From the NCBI GenBank assembly GCA_030849065.1, contig JASAON010001627.1, positions 53,970-117,969 of the forward strand: a stretch of DNA of 64,000 nt, read 5' to 3'. The notes below the pieces were generated by a model. It made no database searches, had not been told where the DNA came from, and was given only the letters and a program-made list of their open reading frames with translations. The stretch comes from Jaenimonas drosophilae. Taxonomy: Eukaryota > Euglenozoa > Kinetoplastea > Trypanosomatida > Trypanosomatidae. Position 1 is the first letter of the stretch. Each line of letters begins with the position of its first letter. Made by a program: the position numbers and the translations under genes. Positions 11,243-21,464 of the stretch are shown one piece after another.

Positions 11243-12121
11243 TTACTGAGTGGCGGCAGCGCTGCCGTTCCACGCCTCCTGCGTGGCAGCAGCACCGCGG
11301 TTGAAACGGAAGTTGCGACGCTCGCTCACACCGCCCTTGCGGCTCGTTCGCCGGGGAGGGCGGCAGTTGTCGGTGCTCATGGTTGCCTCAATCTCGTCCA
11401 AGTACGAGAACCACACGCGGCAGCGGTAGATGTCAAAGATCTCACGCTGGAGCTGGCGGAAGTCCACAAAGGTGCGCGCGTCACGGCAAATGATGACAGT
11501 GATCTTTCGGCCATCCAGCTGGAACATGACGTCGTGAAGGCGGGCATTGCAGTTGAGGTTCTTTGCGAGGTCTTGCATGACGTAGAGGGCCTTCATCTCC
11601 TTCTCGGCGCGCTCGTCGTGGAGGCTCATGTCCTCGGGGGTTGCACGGCGGATGATGCGGGTGTGGACAACCTCGTTGAAGGCCTGGCCGGCAGCAGCAG
11701 CAGCGGCGGCGGCGGGGAAGGCGGCACTGTCACCCACAACGCCAAGGTCCACGCCGCGGTCACCCTCAACCACAACGCACTCGCCGGGTCGCAGGGCGAT
11801 GGGGGTGATGTAGCGCTTCGTTCCGTACTTGAAGGCGACCGTGACGGTGCTGTGGGCGGGGATGGGGAGGGCGGGGCTCAGCGGAGCGGCCTGCATGAAG
11901 GAACTGTGGCGGGAAATTAGGCCACCGCAGGACGAGGGGCTCTTCTGCGGGGTGAGGTGGCGGTAGGCCACCACAGGGATGTAGGCATCCGCAGGCTCCA
12001 TAATGAGGTTGGCGGCGTAGGGCTCGTGGCGGTAAGTTGTGCGCGACACAGCCCCGCAGCTTTCGGCGCTGCTCATCGAAGTGGTCGAGTGACTCTTCTG
12101 GACGTAGAGCATGGTGTTCAT
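11243..12121 (-). CDS. PSP1 C-terminal domain protein
   Basis: The product has 292 residues. The first 110 are low complexity, rich in Ser, Pro and Tyr. From about residue 110 the PSP1 domain follows: RPGECVVVEGDRGVDLGVV, then RRATPED, a helix around EKEMKALYVMQDL, FQLDGRKITVIICRDARTFV with DFRQLQREIFDIYRCRVW. An alanine tract (AAAAAAAA) interrupts the domain after GVVGDSAAFP. PSP1-domain proteins of trypanosomatids are cytoplasmic mRNA-binding or translation-linked factors and are numerous there. The C-terminus is basic with RRTSRKGG and ends in an Ala/Thr/Gln-rich tail. The ATG at 12121 is followed by a second ATG three codons on. Function beyond RNA association is inferred. Confidence 0.8.
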   Translation of the reverse strand: MNTMLYVQKSHSTTSMSSAESCGAVSRTTYRHEPYAANLIMEPADAYIPVVAYRHLTPQKSPSSCGGLISRHSSFMQAAPLSPALPIPAHSTVTVAFKYGTKRYITPIALRPGECVVVEGDRGVDLGVVGDSAAFPAAAAAAAAGQAFNEVVHTRIIRRATPEDMSLHDERAEKEMKALYVMQDLAKNLNCNARLHDVMFQLDGRKITVIICRDARTFVDFRQLQREIFDIYRCRVWFSYLDEIEATMSTDNCRPPRRTSRKGGVSERRNFRFNRGAAATQEAWNGSAAATQ

Positions 12122-12433
12122 GGTGTCTTGTGTGGGTGAGTTTGGGGGTGGTGTGTATGAGAAGGAGTAGAAAGCTTGAAGAGCGAGAACGTGAGCCGGT
12201 GCTGAAGTATCAACCTCCTGTCAAAGGAGAAAAAAACACAAAACAGAAGGAAAAAAAGCATAGTTACAACAAGACAGACAGATTGAAGCATGCACATGTA
12301 GGCAGTTCGTGATAGTCAAGGCAGCACAATTGACCTTCGTGGAAGGCAGTGTGAGGGTACAAGGCTACCTCCAAGCAATAACGTGCCGTGGACGGAGGGA
12401 GGGAGAGAGAGGGAGAGAGAGTAGTGACATTGG
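12122..12433. other. Intergenic, probable trans-splice acceptor region of the PSP1 gene
   Basis: A purine-rich plus-strand run at 12220-12265 is the minus-strand pyrimidine tract expected upstream of the PSP1 gene. A GA-rich simple repeat lies at 12392-12421. Nothing else is visible. Confidence 0.5.
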
Positions 12434-13429
12434 TCAGTTGTCGCGCTCTTCAGTGATGATCTCTACCTTTACGGCTTCTGTGGCATTAGCCTGAGCAGGA
12501 GTCATTTCCTGGACCACATCGTTGGCCTCCACGCCTGACATGGGCTCGCTGCTCCCTGGGCAGGGCCACCAGCGAATGAGCAGCTGCAGCTGCCATGGCG
12601 CACCGCTTGGCTTGTGTGGCATTGCCACATAAGTCGCAACCGTCACGTAGGCCGCGACTAGTACATCATCGGTGTAGTGGCTGCGTGACGCCACAATGAA
12701 GTAGAAGCTGAGTGGCAGAAGAACACCTGCCCACACGCGAAATGCCCACGGGTGAATGAAGGGGCTGTAGTTCCATACGAGAAGGAACGCAAGGCAGAGG
12801 ATGATGGTGTGGCCACTGAACATCAAATCACCGCAGTGAATCGCTCCACTCCCCAGTGTTACGAGAGTGAGAACCATGTTGAGCAGCGGGTGTTCGATTT
12901 TCTGTGGGTGTTGGCAATGGTTATCTGTAGCAGGGTACGAGGTCATGCTGATCACAGCGGCACGAAACACCATCACCACCGTATACACACACAGGAACCG
13001 AATGATGGCAATGAAGCAGGCCCCGTGAATAGGAAATGGCCTCACCCCGGAGTCAATCACGTGGAAAACGTAGTCATTGAAAACCGTTGTCACAACGGGG
13101 ATTTCCTTGGTGATGGCCACATCACGTGACCCACGCTCGCGGCGCTCCAGCAAAAAGACCTTGAGCAGTACGATAACGGCCGTAGCGTTGAGCAAAAAAA
13201 TAACCACGTCGGTGAGCTTCTCAAACCAGCCAATCTTCTTGAAGATGTCGAAGAGGAGGTCAGGGAGCGGACGCACCTCCTGTGGGTCAGGCATCCTCGC
13301 GTTCGCCACCAACAACGCCGCTGCAAGAATCATGACGGAGGTCAAGAAGACGGGAATAAACCGTATGACTTGTGTAAATAGAGGCAGTGGCCGCCGATAC
13401 GATGGAACAACATCGTTACTGGAGTCCAT
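12434..13429 (-). CDS. Sphingolipid synthase (SLS / inositol phosphorylceramide synthase family)
   Basis: This 331-residue integral membrane protein transfers a phospho head group to ceramide in the Golgi. Six hydrophobic segments can be seen, starting at about residues 20-42, 75-95, 135-160, 190-205, 212-230 and 240-258. The diagnostic lipid phosphatase-like motifs are present: CGDLMFSGHT, with the catalytic His in SGHT, and SRSHYTDDVL, with the second His and the Asp. This is the SMS/SLS triad. Kinetoplastid members make inositol phosphorylceramide, sphingomyelin or ethanolamine phosphorylceramide, and the product cannot be told from sequence alone. The C-terminal 60 residues are hydrophilic and cytosolic. 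The length is normal for trypanosomatid SLS. Start ATG at 13429. Confidence 0.88.
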   Translation of the reverse strand: MDSSNDVVPSYRRPLPLFTQVIRFIPVFLTSVMILAAALLVANARMPDPQEVRPLPDLLFDIFKKIGWFEKLTDVVIFLLNATAVIVLLKVFLLERRERGSRDVAITKEIPVVTTVFNDYVFHVIDSGVRPFPIHGACFIAIIRFLCVYTVVMVFRAAVISMTSYPATDNHCQHPQKIEHPLLNMVLTLVTLGSGAIHCGDLMFSGHTIILCLAFLLVWNYSPFIHPWAFRVWAGVLLPLSFYFIVASRSHYTDDVLVAAYVTVATYVAMPHKPSGAPWQLQLLIRWWPCPGSSEPMSGVEANDVVQEMTPAQANATEAVKVEIITEERDN

Positions 13430-13815
13430 GGCTGTGGTGGTGCGTGGACTGGAGAATGACCGCGACGGTGAAGTGAACGCGCTGAGCGGTTAGAGGGTCT
13501 CAAATATTCGTACCTTGTGGGGGGATGAAGATGAGGTGCTGTGCGAAGAACGAGGGAGTAAGTATGTCCCTAAAAGTACGCACCACTCGTTAATGGGGAC
13601 TACGTTGAACCACCAAAGGGAGAGAGAGAAAGATGGAGGGAGTACAATCATAACCAGTGGCAGACGAGGGAGAGAAAAGGGTAAGAGTAACGTCAGTAGT
13701 GTGCAGTGAATGTCACAGGAATGACTGATGATGAGCTGCTCTGGCAGGAGTGTGGCCAAGAGCCAACCACATCGCAACTTCGAATTCAATGTAACTCGTC
13801 AAACGAGGTGAATCC
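13430..13815. other. Intergenic, pyrimidine tract for the sphingolipid synthase gene
   Basis: The plus strand has a purine-rich run (about 13615-13640, GGGAGAGAGAGAAAGATGG) that would be the minus-strand acceptor tract. Nothing else is recognised. Confidence 0.45.
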
Positions 13816-14088
13816 TTAGGAATCCATCATGGAGGCAGAGGTGGATGAGGAAGAAGTGGAGCCTGAGGCTGACACCGCCACGGCGCCGAAGGCGTAGAGT
13901 CGAAGGAGAGTAACCACCGTCGCCACAATGATGGAGAATGCAAAGGAGCCTAGTGCAAGAAAATGTCCGTACTTGAGAACAAAGTAGTGGAGCTGAAGCA
14001 CCACCGCTTCATAGCGACTGGTGCTGCGGTAGGTCTCACCACCAGCGGCTGCGGCCTCAATCTCCACAATCTCGTCCCTCGTTAGCAT
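13816..14088 (-). CDS. Small single-pass membrane protein
   Basis: A 90-residue ORF. An acidic N-terminal segment (MLTRDEIVEIEAAAAGG) is followed by a Tyr-rich stretch and one strong hydrophobic segment at about residues 45-70 (ALGSFAFSIIVATVVTLL), then a Ser/Thr/Ala-rich tail. It is separated by clear spacers from both neighbours, sits on the coding strand of the array and opens with an ATG. I do not recognise a family. The topology suggests a small tail-anchored-like protein, possibly mitochondrial or ER. It could still be a chance ORF. Confidence 0.5.
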   Translation of the reverse strand: MLTRDEIVEIEAAAAGGETYRSTSRYEAVVLQLHYFVLKYGHFLALGSFAFSIIVATVVTLLRLYAFGAVAVSASGSTSSSSTSASMMDS

Positions 14089-14529
14089 AGAATTAGAAGT
14101 GTGAGGTTCTACGTCACGTACGGATCAACCACCTTCGTTGTGCTATGGCTATTGCCTACACGCATTATATTGAGGGGAAATGTGTGAGCAAGAGCATCCC
14201 CAAAACCAAGGCAATGAAGACAGAGACAAAGGAGAACGAAGTGAAAGATGCAGAAGGTTGACGTTAACGTGGATACCTCGTTGGATTGCGCATCAACATA
14301 CATGAGTACTCATGGGAGCAAATCTCAAGGAGGAGAGTGCACGCTACCCACCACTTTCCTCAAAGTGTATGGGGAAACGGTGCAGAAAATGTGTGTGAGT
14401 GTGTGAGGAAATACGAGCAGATGACGCACGCTCTGAAGGGGAGTGGCACACGGATGAGGAGAGAGGTGCACCAATGCGACTGCATCACCACGTTAAGAGA
14501 CGCTGGCTGATTGCGGTCACGCTGAATAA
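14089..14529. other. Intergenic
   Basis: A short purine-rich plus-strand run near 14218-14242 may be the acceptor tract of the 90-residue gene. No gene is seen. Confidence 0.4.
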
Positions 14530-15504
14530 CTACGATGGTGGGCATCGAAGACGCTCCGTGAGTACCTCCGCAAGAAGTGCCGCGGGTGGCATTATCACAG
14601 AACCCTCACTGGCCTTGGATGCCATAACCGATCGATACGCCGGAAGAACCTCAGTGCACCACTGACTTGCATCCACCTCCTGGACAATGGGGAAACTATG
14701 GTCTGGTCGATGTCGCGAGAAGATGGACCTCCACGACGAGGATGCATTGGCCTTGGCCTCGTTCAGTGCGTGCAGGAGCAACATAGTGGCTGCGGTTACG
14801 TCCATGGCCGGAACCACGTCACCTTCGGGCTGCTTCTTCTCATCCAGGGTTTTCATATATGCCATATATTGCGTCATGACTTCGCCTGGAGAAAGGGCGT
14901 GTGAGAGGCGCTGGGCGTTCTTCCGTGATTGAACGGCCAGGACGCACAACGCTCGTACACTGACGTCAAAGGGGAGTACGTTCGTTCGCATCTTTGCGGG
15001 AACAGCAGCGCAGAGCAGAGCTGAGTCATAGTCAGGGTGGTCCCGGCGCACTGGAAAGGTGTCGGCAGAGACATCAGCCGCCTTCACGTAGATGTTTCGG
15101 TGCACGGTCGCCCACGAATGAAATATATCTGCAATGTAAAAGTATGGAATGTCTTCCGCAGCATGCTCCTCGAGGAACTCCAGCTGCTCCGGCACCCCAC
15201 ATTCCTCAAAGATTTGATCAAACGTGACGCGACTGCTCAAGTCCGTTTCGCTGTAGCCCTTCTCGAGTGTATCGATCATCCGTTGCAGCAGATCCTCTGG
15301 CTGACTTAGACGTTCGCGCATGGAGGCTGGCATGACGCGCTGCACCGCCAGCTGCATCTTCAGGTTGGAAATGTGCATGCGGCGCTGCATTTCTGCACTG
15401 ATGAGTTCGTTGTCCTCGAGGAATTTGAGTGACCACCATCCAGTAGCGAAGCCTCCAATGGGAAGCAGGAAGTTGGAGGCAAATCTTCTGGCTGAGAAGG
15501 GCAT
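14530..15504 (-). CDS. Unknown protein with N-terminal membrane or mitochondrial signal
   Basis: The product has 324 residues. It begins MPFSARRFASNFLLP, a basic amphipathic start followed by a short hydrophobic segment (IGGFATGWWSLKFL, about residues 16-29), compatible with a mitochondrial presequence or signal anchor. The remainder is soluble and mostly helical, with charged repeats of Glu/Arg and no catalytic motif that I recognise. Residues around 195-225 (FDVSVRALCVLAVQSRKNAQ) have the look of an alpha-solenoid repeat. The gene is a clean single ORF with an ATG at 15504 and normal spacers. It may be conserved in kinetoplastids only, but that would need a search. Confidence 0.65.
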   Translation of the reverse strand: MPFSARRFASNFLLPIGGFATGWWSLKFLEDNELISAEMQRRMHISNLKMQLAVQRVMPASMRERLSQPEDLLQRMIDTLEKGYSETDLSSRVTFDQIFEECGVPEQLEFLEEHAAEDIPYFYIADIFHSWATVHRNIYVKAADVSADTFPVRRDHPDYDSALLCAAVPAKMRTNVLPFDVSVRALCVLAVQSRKNAQRLSHALSPGEVMTQYMAYMKTLDEKKQPEGDVVPAMDVTAATMLLLHALNEAKANASSSWRSIFSRHRPDHSFPIVQEVDASQWCTEVLPAYRSVMASKASEGSVIMPPAALLAEVLTERLRCPPS

Positions 15505-15847
15505 CTGCGGAGACTATGGCGTGCAGAAACAGAGGGAGAAGTAGGAAGAAGAGACTTCACCACAGAAATAAGACGCAACTGGTACGGCAGACGTTGTGCC
15601 CCTTCCTCAGCTACTCACATGGTTTTGATGGCGATGACACGCTGCGTGCACGGAGGAAGCTCTCCATGGGCACCGTAGATATTGATGCCACGTGTGTAGT
15701 GGCAGGGAGAGAAGGAAGCAGTTAGAGATTTTGGGGTGTCACCCCACACGCTCCTCCCCCGGTTGAACGCTGCACACTGGACCAACCGTTGATGGGTGAT
15801 GATCCCCCACAGCTTCCCCTGCTGTGGGGGAGAAAGACAGCAGTAGT
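15505..15847. other. Intergenic
   Basis: A purine-rich plus-strand run at about 15527-15555 is the likely acceptor tract for the preceding minus-strand gene. Nothing else is recognised. Confidence 0.4.
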
Positions 15848-16750
15848 TTATGAAGACTTCATTCCAGAACTCTGCAGAAGCATGGGCTGCACCGATCGTT
15901 TTCCTAGGTGGGGAGCCAGGCGGCGTGCAAGAAGCAGCGCCAACATGGCAAATATCACATGACGGAGCACTGACAGCGCAGTCTGCTTCCACGATGACTC
16001 CTCCGAGGCAGCAGCAAGTTGCCGACGGCGTCGGCGCAGTCGCTGCCGTCGAATATCCTGCTCAACCCTCTGCCCTTCCTCTTCTTCCTCGGGGGACAGC
16101 TTGATGGCCAGCAATTCCTTGCGCCGTTGATGCGACTGTTGGGCGTACTGATCTTCCTGGGCGATGGATTCCTCTGTCATTTGTCCTAATCTTTGGTGAA
16201 TGCCAACGTAGTTCCCCACGAATTGAATGACACTTCCAAAGGCCATCTGCACCACCTGTGAAAAGACCCCCCACAACTCCACGATGCGGCCAATCATCAT
16301 CATCATCATTTGACTGCGTTGAGCTTCAGGAGTCATGCCATACATACCCATACCCATCATTCCCATGCCAAGGCCACCCATGCCCATCATGCCGAGACCT
16401 CCCATCCCCATGCCGTAGCCACCCATCCCCATACCATAGCCGCCCATTCCCATGCCGTACATGCTTGAGTAGGGGTCCATGCCCATACCCATGCCGGTGC
16501 CATAGCCTCCGTAGCCATTACCGTAGGCAGATGAAAGCGGGTCGGACCCGAGGCCATTCCCTACTGGCACGGTAGCTGGAGAAGCGGCGAGTGCGGTCGT
16601 CCCAGAAGCTGCTGCTGCTGTAACTGCCTGGGGCACTGTCGTGAGTGGCAACGATGAGGGGGCCACTGTGTTGACGGGAGACATGGGAGAGCTGGTCTCC
16701 ACAATGGTAGGAGATGTGTGAGAGACTGGAGACGAAGGTGAGGCCTCCAT
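15848..16750 (-). CDS. PEX13-like glycosomal/peroxisomal docking protein
   Basis: The product has 300 residues. After a Ser/Thr/Pro/Ala-rich N-terminus come about 60 residues built from Gly, Met and Tyr (residues ~75-135; units such as YGMGMGG repeated). This low-complexity block is the hallmark of PEX13 N-termini, including the YG-rich forms of trypanosomatids. A conserved-looking region follows (SQMMMMMIGRIVELWGVFSQ, then FGSVIQFVGNYVGIHQRLGQ), then a basic charged segment and one hydrophobic helix near residues 262-280 (SVLRHVIFAMLALLLARRL). No SH3 domain is visible, so it resembles the short kinetoplastid PEX13 type rather than the SH3-bearing form. PEX13 forms the import pore with PEX14 in the glycosome membrane. 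The Gly/Met/Tyr bias could mislead, so the assignment is moderate. Confidence 0.6.
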   Translation of the reverse strand: MEASPSSPVSHTSPTIVETSSPMSPVNTVAPSSLPLTTVPQAVTAAAASGTTALAASPATVPVGNGLGSDPLSSAYGNGYGGYGTGMGMGMDPYSSMYGMGMGGYGMGMGGYGMGMGGLGMMGMGGLGMGMMGMGMYGMTPEAQRSQMMMMMIGRIVELWGVFSQVVQMAFGSVIQFVGNYVGIHQRLGQMTEESIAQEDQYAQQSHQRRKELLAIKLSPEEEEEGQRVEQDIRRQRLRRRRRQLAAASEESSWKQTALSVLRHVIFAMLALLLARRLAPHLGKRSVQPMLLQSSGMKSS

Positions 16751-18167
16751 GGTGTGAGTGAAGATTCGATACTTTGGAGGTCCCTGACGAACGAGGCCAG
16801 ACTATGAACCTCTATTTGCTAATAAACAGAGCACAACAACAACAACAAGTGGTTGGCTATCTATCGAAGGTAGATGGAGATGATGGTGAACGAGAGAGGA
16901 GACTTTGATGCAATTGTTCCACGAGCCCAAACAGAAGTCTTCACGAGACCTGGCACCATCACACTTTGTGTAGGGACTATCTTGGGGAACCACTATCCCG
17001 ATGTACGCCTACCTAACGACAATTCAATGAGGAGAACCAGGGGATGGGCGTGGCACCTATGCCACCCCAACCCCCTCATCGCACGCTTCATTTCCTCATC
17101 AAACGAACATACAAGGACATGGGAATCCGGCGAACAGCACGATACGAAGAAAATTAGGCATTGCCATCTCGCCGGCACTCTTTCCACCCCCACTTCCCCA
17201 CCACCACCGCTACGTGAGTGAGGAATCGATCAGGTGCTACGACGTGGAGAAGAAACAAACAGCGTGAAGGCGCATCAACGATGCAGACCATTGATGAGGG
17301 ACCGGAGATGAAGTATAAAGAGCATCTCCTCGTCTCCCCCCGCACTCGCAACATGCTGGGGATCGTCCGCGCGCTGACATGCTACTCCAGCTCCTTGTTA
17401 TCTCTCCACTCGTCATCTCCTCGAACACAAACATAGATGAAAAAGAACTGTTTTTTTTTGGCAATAGGTGTCTTTCGAATCTCGAAGGGGACGGTGGTGG
17501 GAGCACGACGTAAAAAGGAGGGGCCACCAGGTTTTCTCTATAGAAGTATATACAGATGGGCTGGGGAAGGGGAGTTCGATGAGCACTTGTTGCCAGACGC
17601 GTGAGCACTGGGAAGAGAGGAAGCAGTGGAGGTAGTAGAAGCAGGACAGAGAAGTGGAAGGGGGGAGTATGACACACGAGCCTCCACCAGCACCTGGCAT
17701 TCTGTCCCGTCATCACTGCTCGCGACTGCCGTGAAAAGGAAACAAGTTCAAACTAACACGCCGAGAGGAAGCTTCATCGCACAAAGTTTCATCGTTGAAG
17801 AGAGAGTGTGAGAGAGGAGGCGTGCCCGCCCGCATCGAGTCTCTGCGACCACACTCATTGGCGGGATGGATGAATGGAATAGGAGGTACGGAAGGTGTGT
17901 GGAGAAAGTGGGGGAGGGGTCGAGACGCCACGAGAGGGCAAATACGAACAAGAAAAAGGAAAAAAAAACCAAAAAAAAAACGACGCTCACGAGGGTGTTT
18001 TAGAAGGGAAAGATTGGGGGACCAGAGATTTCGTGGTCGGAGTTGGCGTACCTCGCTCAAAATCAGGGTTTCGTTGTGGGGTACATCTTCCGAATCCACC
18101 TGCCGCTCTGCGTTGCAGATGCCACATTTTAGAAATAGAAGGGAGGGGGGTGCAACTGGATCCACTC
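16751..18167. other. 1.4-kb intergenic stretch with exon-like islands on the minus strand
   Basis: No long ORF is present. An island at about 18140-18053 reads through a Cys-containing peptide (CGICNAERQVDSEDV) and stops at a consensus donor, GAG followed by GTACGC, near 18052. Pyrimidine tracts at 17940-17985 and 17590-17640 each end near an AG; the latter (CTTCCTCTCTTCCCAG) precedes an open island at about 17609-17520. This may be a second cis-spliced gene or only UTR and acceptor tracts of the PEX13-like gene. Confidence 0.3.
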
Positions 18168-19216
18168 TCAACGTTCATGTCGATAGCGACAGGCATCGCC
18201 AAACTGGCAACCCTCCTGGCGGAGGAAGTAACGGCACACAACGTTGATCTTTTCCTCGGCAAAGACTCCCCGCCGCCCACTCCGTCCAGCACCACTTGCT
18301 CCACGACCCCCACGACGTCCTCGCCGGCCACGGTCCTCCTCTCGAACATCCTCAGAACCGTGATCTCCTCGTCCCCGCCGTGCGGAGTTGGGAGCACCGC
18401 GCGCCCTGCCCTCGGGTCTGCCATCTCTCTCAGAAGAAGGATAGCTGTCATCAACCGGCAGCACTGGGGCATTACCCCCAGAGGTAGCCGACGGCGTGGC
18501 GCTGTGGTTCTGTTGCTGCTGTTGTGCCTTGGTTCGCGGTTGCGGAAGAGGTATGTTGCTTCCACTGACCGCATGCTGGCGGTGCCGTCCTGTCGGCTCC
18601 TCTGCCATTCTCTCCTCGCCCTGCTGCGGGTGTGTAATGGAGTTCCTCTGCATAAATGACCGCAAGTCTGGCGGTTGCGACGGATGCTGGGGAGGGGCAG
18701 TGGGTCCCATTGCAGCGTTCATGACGGACGAAACAATAAACTGGCGTCGGGGCACGGAGATGCCCGTACGGCGGCCAAGCATCTCTTCCATGGCTCTTGG
18801 CTCCATTAAGCTGAACTCGAAGATGCCCTTGTTGAATTGCATCACGGCGTTGATCTCTGCCTCGGTACAGTCGATGCTGCGCAACAGCCCACGTAACTCC
18901 AGCATCGGATCCTCTTCAATGGAGCTTGGGGCAAGCTGCTGCTGTGGTGGTGGGGGTGGCGGGGGTGGCATCATCGGGCGTTGAAAATTATGGTGGTGGT
19001 GAGGCATGCGACCCATGGGTTGCCCAGCGGGTGCCGTTGGGAAGCCGCTGGTGGGTCCGCCCATGACCACGACTGGGGGGCTTGGGGTGGTCATGGGATC
19101 CCCAGGCTGGATGAAGTGATGGCGGTGGTGAGGAAGAGTGGGAAAGGATCCGCGGCCCACGGTGCTCCCCTGCTGAAGAGCAGGATTCACTTGCTGTTGC
19201 TGCTGCTGCATCTGCA

Positions 19217-19250
<34 letters not shown>

Positions 19251-20651
19251 TTGCTGCTGAATCTGCACACTGTGAGGGGCTGGGATGTTGGGATTCCGTA
19301 CTGGAGTCACCGTCACCTTGGGGCCTATCGATGCCGGACGTACATGTGGCGGCTGAAGCATGGGTGGCTGCTGCTGCTGAGGAACAGGGGTGGAACCACC
19401 CTGCTGAAGGTTCGCCGTCACAGCCGCCCCAGAGAAGTGATGTTGATGGTGGCGATAGGCAGACATCTGAACGTGATGGCGATGCTGCACCGCGGCAAAC
19501 CCCTTCACAGCGACCGAAACTGGAGCCAAAGGAATAGTCTGCGGTGGTGGTGAGGTCGTTGGAACCTGAGAGGACGGAGAGGGCCGCGCTCCTTGCATGT
19601 GATGCATGTGGTGGTGGTGATGCATCGGATAGCCTTGTGAAGGCTCCCGCGGCGCAGAGCCGGAGTCCGATTGGCCAGCCTCCACCCTCACGTAGGGGGT
19701 ATTCACCGTGGGCGTGATGTAGATGGGCATCGACCTCTGAGTCTGAGAGCTCTCTCGGGAACCATTGTAGCCGCTCGGGCGAGTCACCTCGGCGCTGCGT
19801 TCATCCATTTCCTTATACCCACGTTGGCCGCTATCTCCCATGCCCGACGAACCGTTGCCGTACGTCGAGGCAGAAGGAGCCATGTGGATGGGATCGGGTG
19901 GGTTGGAGCTGTTTACGTGGCGCTCGCCAGCGTAGTCAAACCTGGCACCACCTCCCCGAGCACCGCCATAATGAGGATCCGAGTAGGCTCCACGATATGA
20001 CCGCTGTGCCCCAATCTGCGGCGAGCTATAGCTTCCATTCTGCGCGCTGGCGTAGTAGGCGTTGGGCCCATGACCCATGGCGAAGGTCTGCCGTTGGCTT
20101 GCGTACGCATTCGCCCCTTCGTTGCGTTCCGCCGAACCCTGCTGAAGGAACTCCTCAAGGTATTCGCGGTTCAGCAAGGCAGCGAACAGCTGTGAGTCGG
20201 TTCCGTTGCTCAAGGCCCAGCTCACCACGCTGGTGAGGTCAGCAGGGGGGAAGACAGATGAGAGGATTCTCGTGAGTATCAGTCGGATTTGCTCCTTGAA
20301 GACGGCGTACTCTACATCCCGTAGCACCATCGACACCGTGAGATCTATTCTTTGATAGAAGCCAGCATATGCCTCCTCGGGAGACTGCTTGAAGAGGCCC
20401 CAATTATAAAGAAGCTTCTCCAGCGGGGGCGAGAGCATTCCAAAGTTCGATCGCACGTCCTCCACACTAGGGGGGATGGGAGGGTTAGAGGGCTCATCGG
20501 CATCACCACCGGCAGAGACCGTGGCGCTCGTCTCCTGCCCTACGCGTGATGTGTTGGTGGTGTAAAATCCACCGTTCTGGCGGGCATCCTCCTCTTTGAT
20601 GGCCTTGCTAAGGCCACTCACCTCGCCATCTCCACCGCTTACTCCTGCCAT
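18168..20651 (-). CDS. CCCH zinc-finger protein with polyglutamine and His-rich regions
   Basis: The product has 827 residues. The N-terminal region (about 60-170) is ordered and helical (PPLEKLLYNWGLFKQSPEEA, then FKEQIRLILTRILSSVFPPA). The centre is low complexity: Gly/Ser/Tyr-rich, MHHHHHMHHM, a glutamine run from about 19190 to 19262 (CAG/CAA-coded on the minus strand) and PPPPPPPP. A further ordered helix pair lies near 590-660. The extreme C-terminus carries one C-x8-C-x5-C-x3-H finger (CRYFLRQEGCQFGDACRYRH) after an RGG-like Arg/Gly-rich stretch. Single-finger CCCH proteins in kinetoplastids bind mRNA and set transcript stability, which is the main layer of gene regulation there. The target and partners are unknown. 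Confidence 0.85.
19190..19262 (-). repeat. Glutamine-coding CAG/CAA repeat
   Basis: Within the CCCH protein gene the minus strand carries an interrupted CAG/CAA run giving two glutamine tracts separated by LQM. The interruptions should limit length instability. Confidence 0.8.
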
Positions 20652-21464
20652 GTCGATTCCTCCCGGGAGCCTTGACGGGTCTGACTCGGGAGACGTATCA
20701 CAACCGAAGAAGTCACAGGACTACTAAGAAAGCTGAGGTAATCTTGTTGCTCAAACAGAGAGTGGAAGAAGAACAAGCATATTGAGTGAATGTGTTACTA
20801 CCAGCCACGTTGGTTGCGTAGCCAAGGGAGTAGATTTGTGCTGTCACACAGTAAAGAAAGAGATGGAATAAAGAAAAAAAATGAAAAGGGGGAAGCAATC
20901 TATGGAGAATCCCGCCACCGGGAAGAGTTGCTCGCAGGTAGTCACGCGCTGGGCACCACATCATACGAGGCGACGCTAGGAGCGGGAGCACTTGAGTATG
21001 AGATATATGGCTTTGTGTGTGTGTGTGTAGCAAAAATGAAAAGAAGTTTGGCTGTAATCAGTAGAAGTTGGAAGTGTGAATCGGAAAGAAGACACAACAA
21101 ACGCATAACAAAGAAAAAAAAAACAGAAAAAAAGCAAGAAGGGATGCTTTCTCATCGTCACCCATTCATGTTTCTTTTGCGGCGTGAGTCACCGCGTGGA
21201 AACCCACGCGTGGCCCACAAAATCAACTGGGTCGGACAAAGGTGCGGCTGCTGTGTTGTCCAGCTCCCTTCACAACTTCTTTCGTTCTCACAGAAAGTTG
21301 TTGTTGTTTTTCCTTCTTCTGCCACCATCAATGCGTTCACTAGGAAGCCCTGTGGTTGTGGGTGAAGTGGGGGGAAGAGAAAACAAAGAGAGACGCCGAG
21401 TGACAGTGACCTGAGATCCCCAGCCAAGTATGCACACAGAAGGCGACGTGCCCATCCAACTTCC
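20652..21464. other. Intergenic, two pyrimidine tracts
   Basis: Purine-rich plus-strand runs at 20857-20895 and 21108-21137 are minus-strand pyrimidine tracts that could serve trans-splicing and polyadenylation between R2 and the CCCH gene. A short GT repeat lies at 21014-21030. No gene is seen. Confidence 0.45.

Noticed and set aside
11022..11249. 75-residue plus-strand ORF with a signal-peptide-like start
   Set aside because: It overlaps the 3' end of the PSP1 gene, lies against the strand of the array, and its hydrophobic start is a T-rich UTR.
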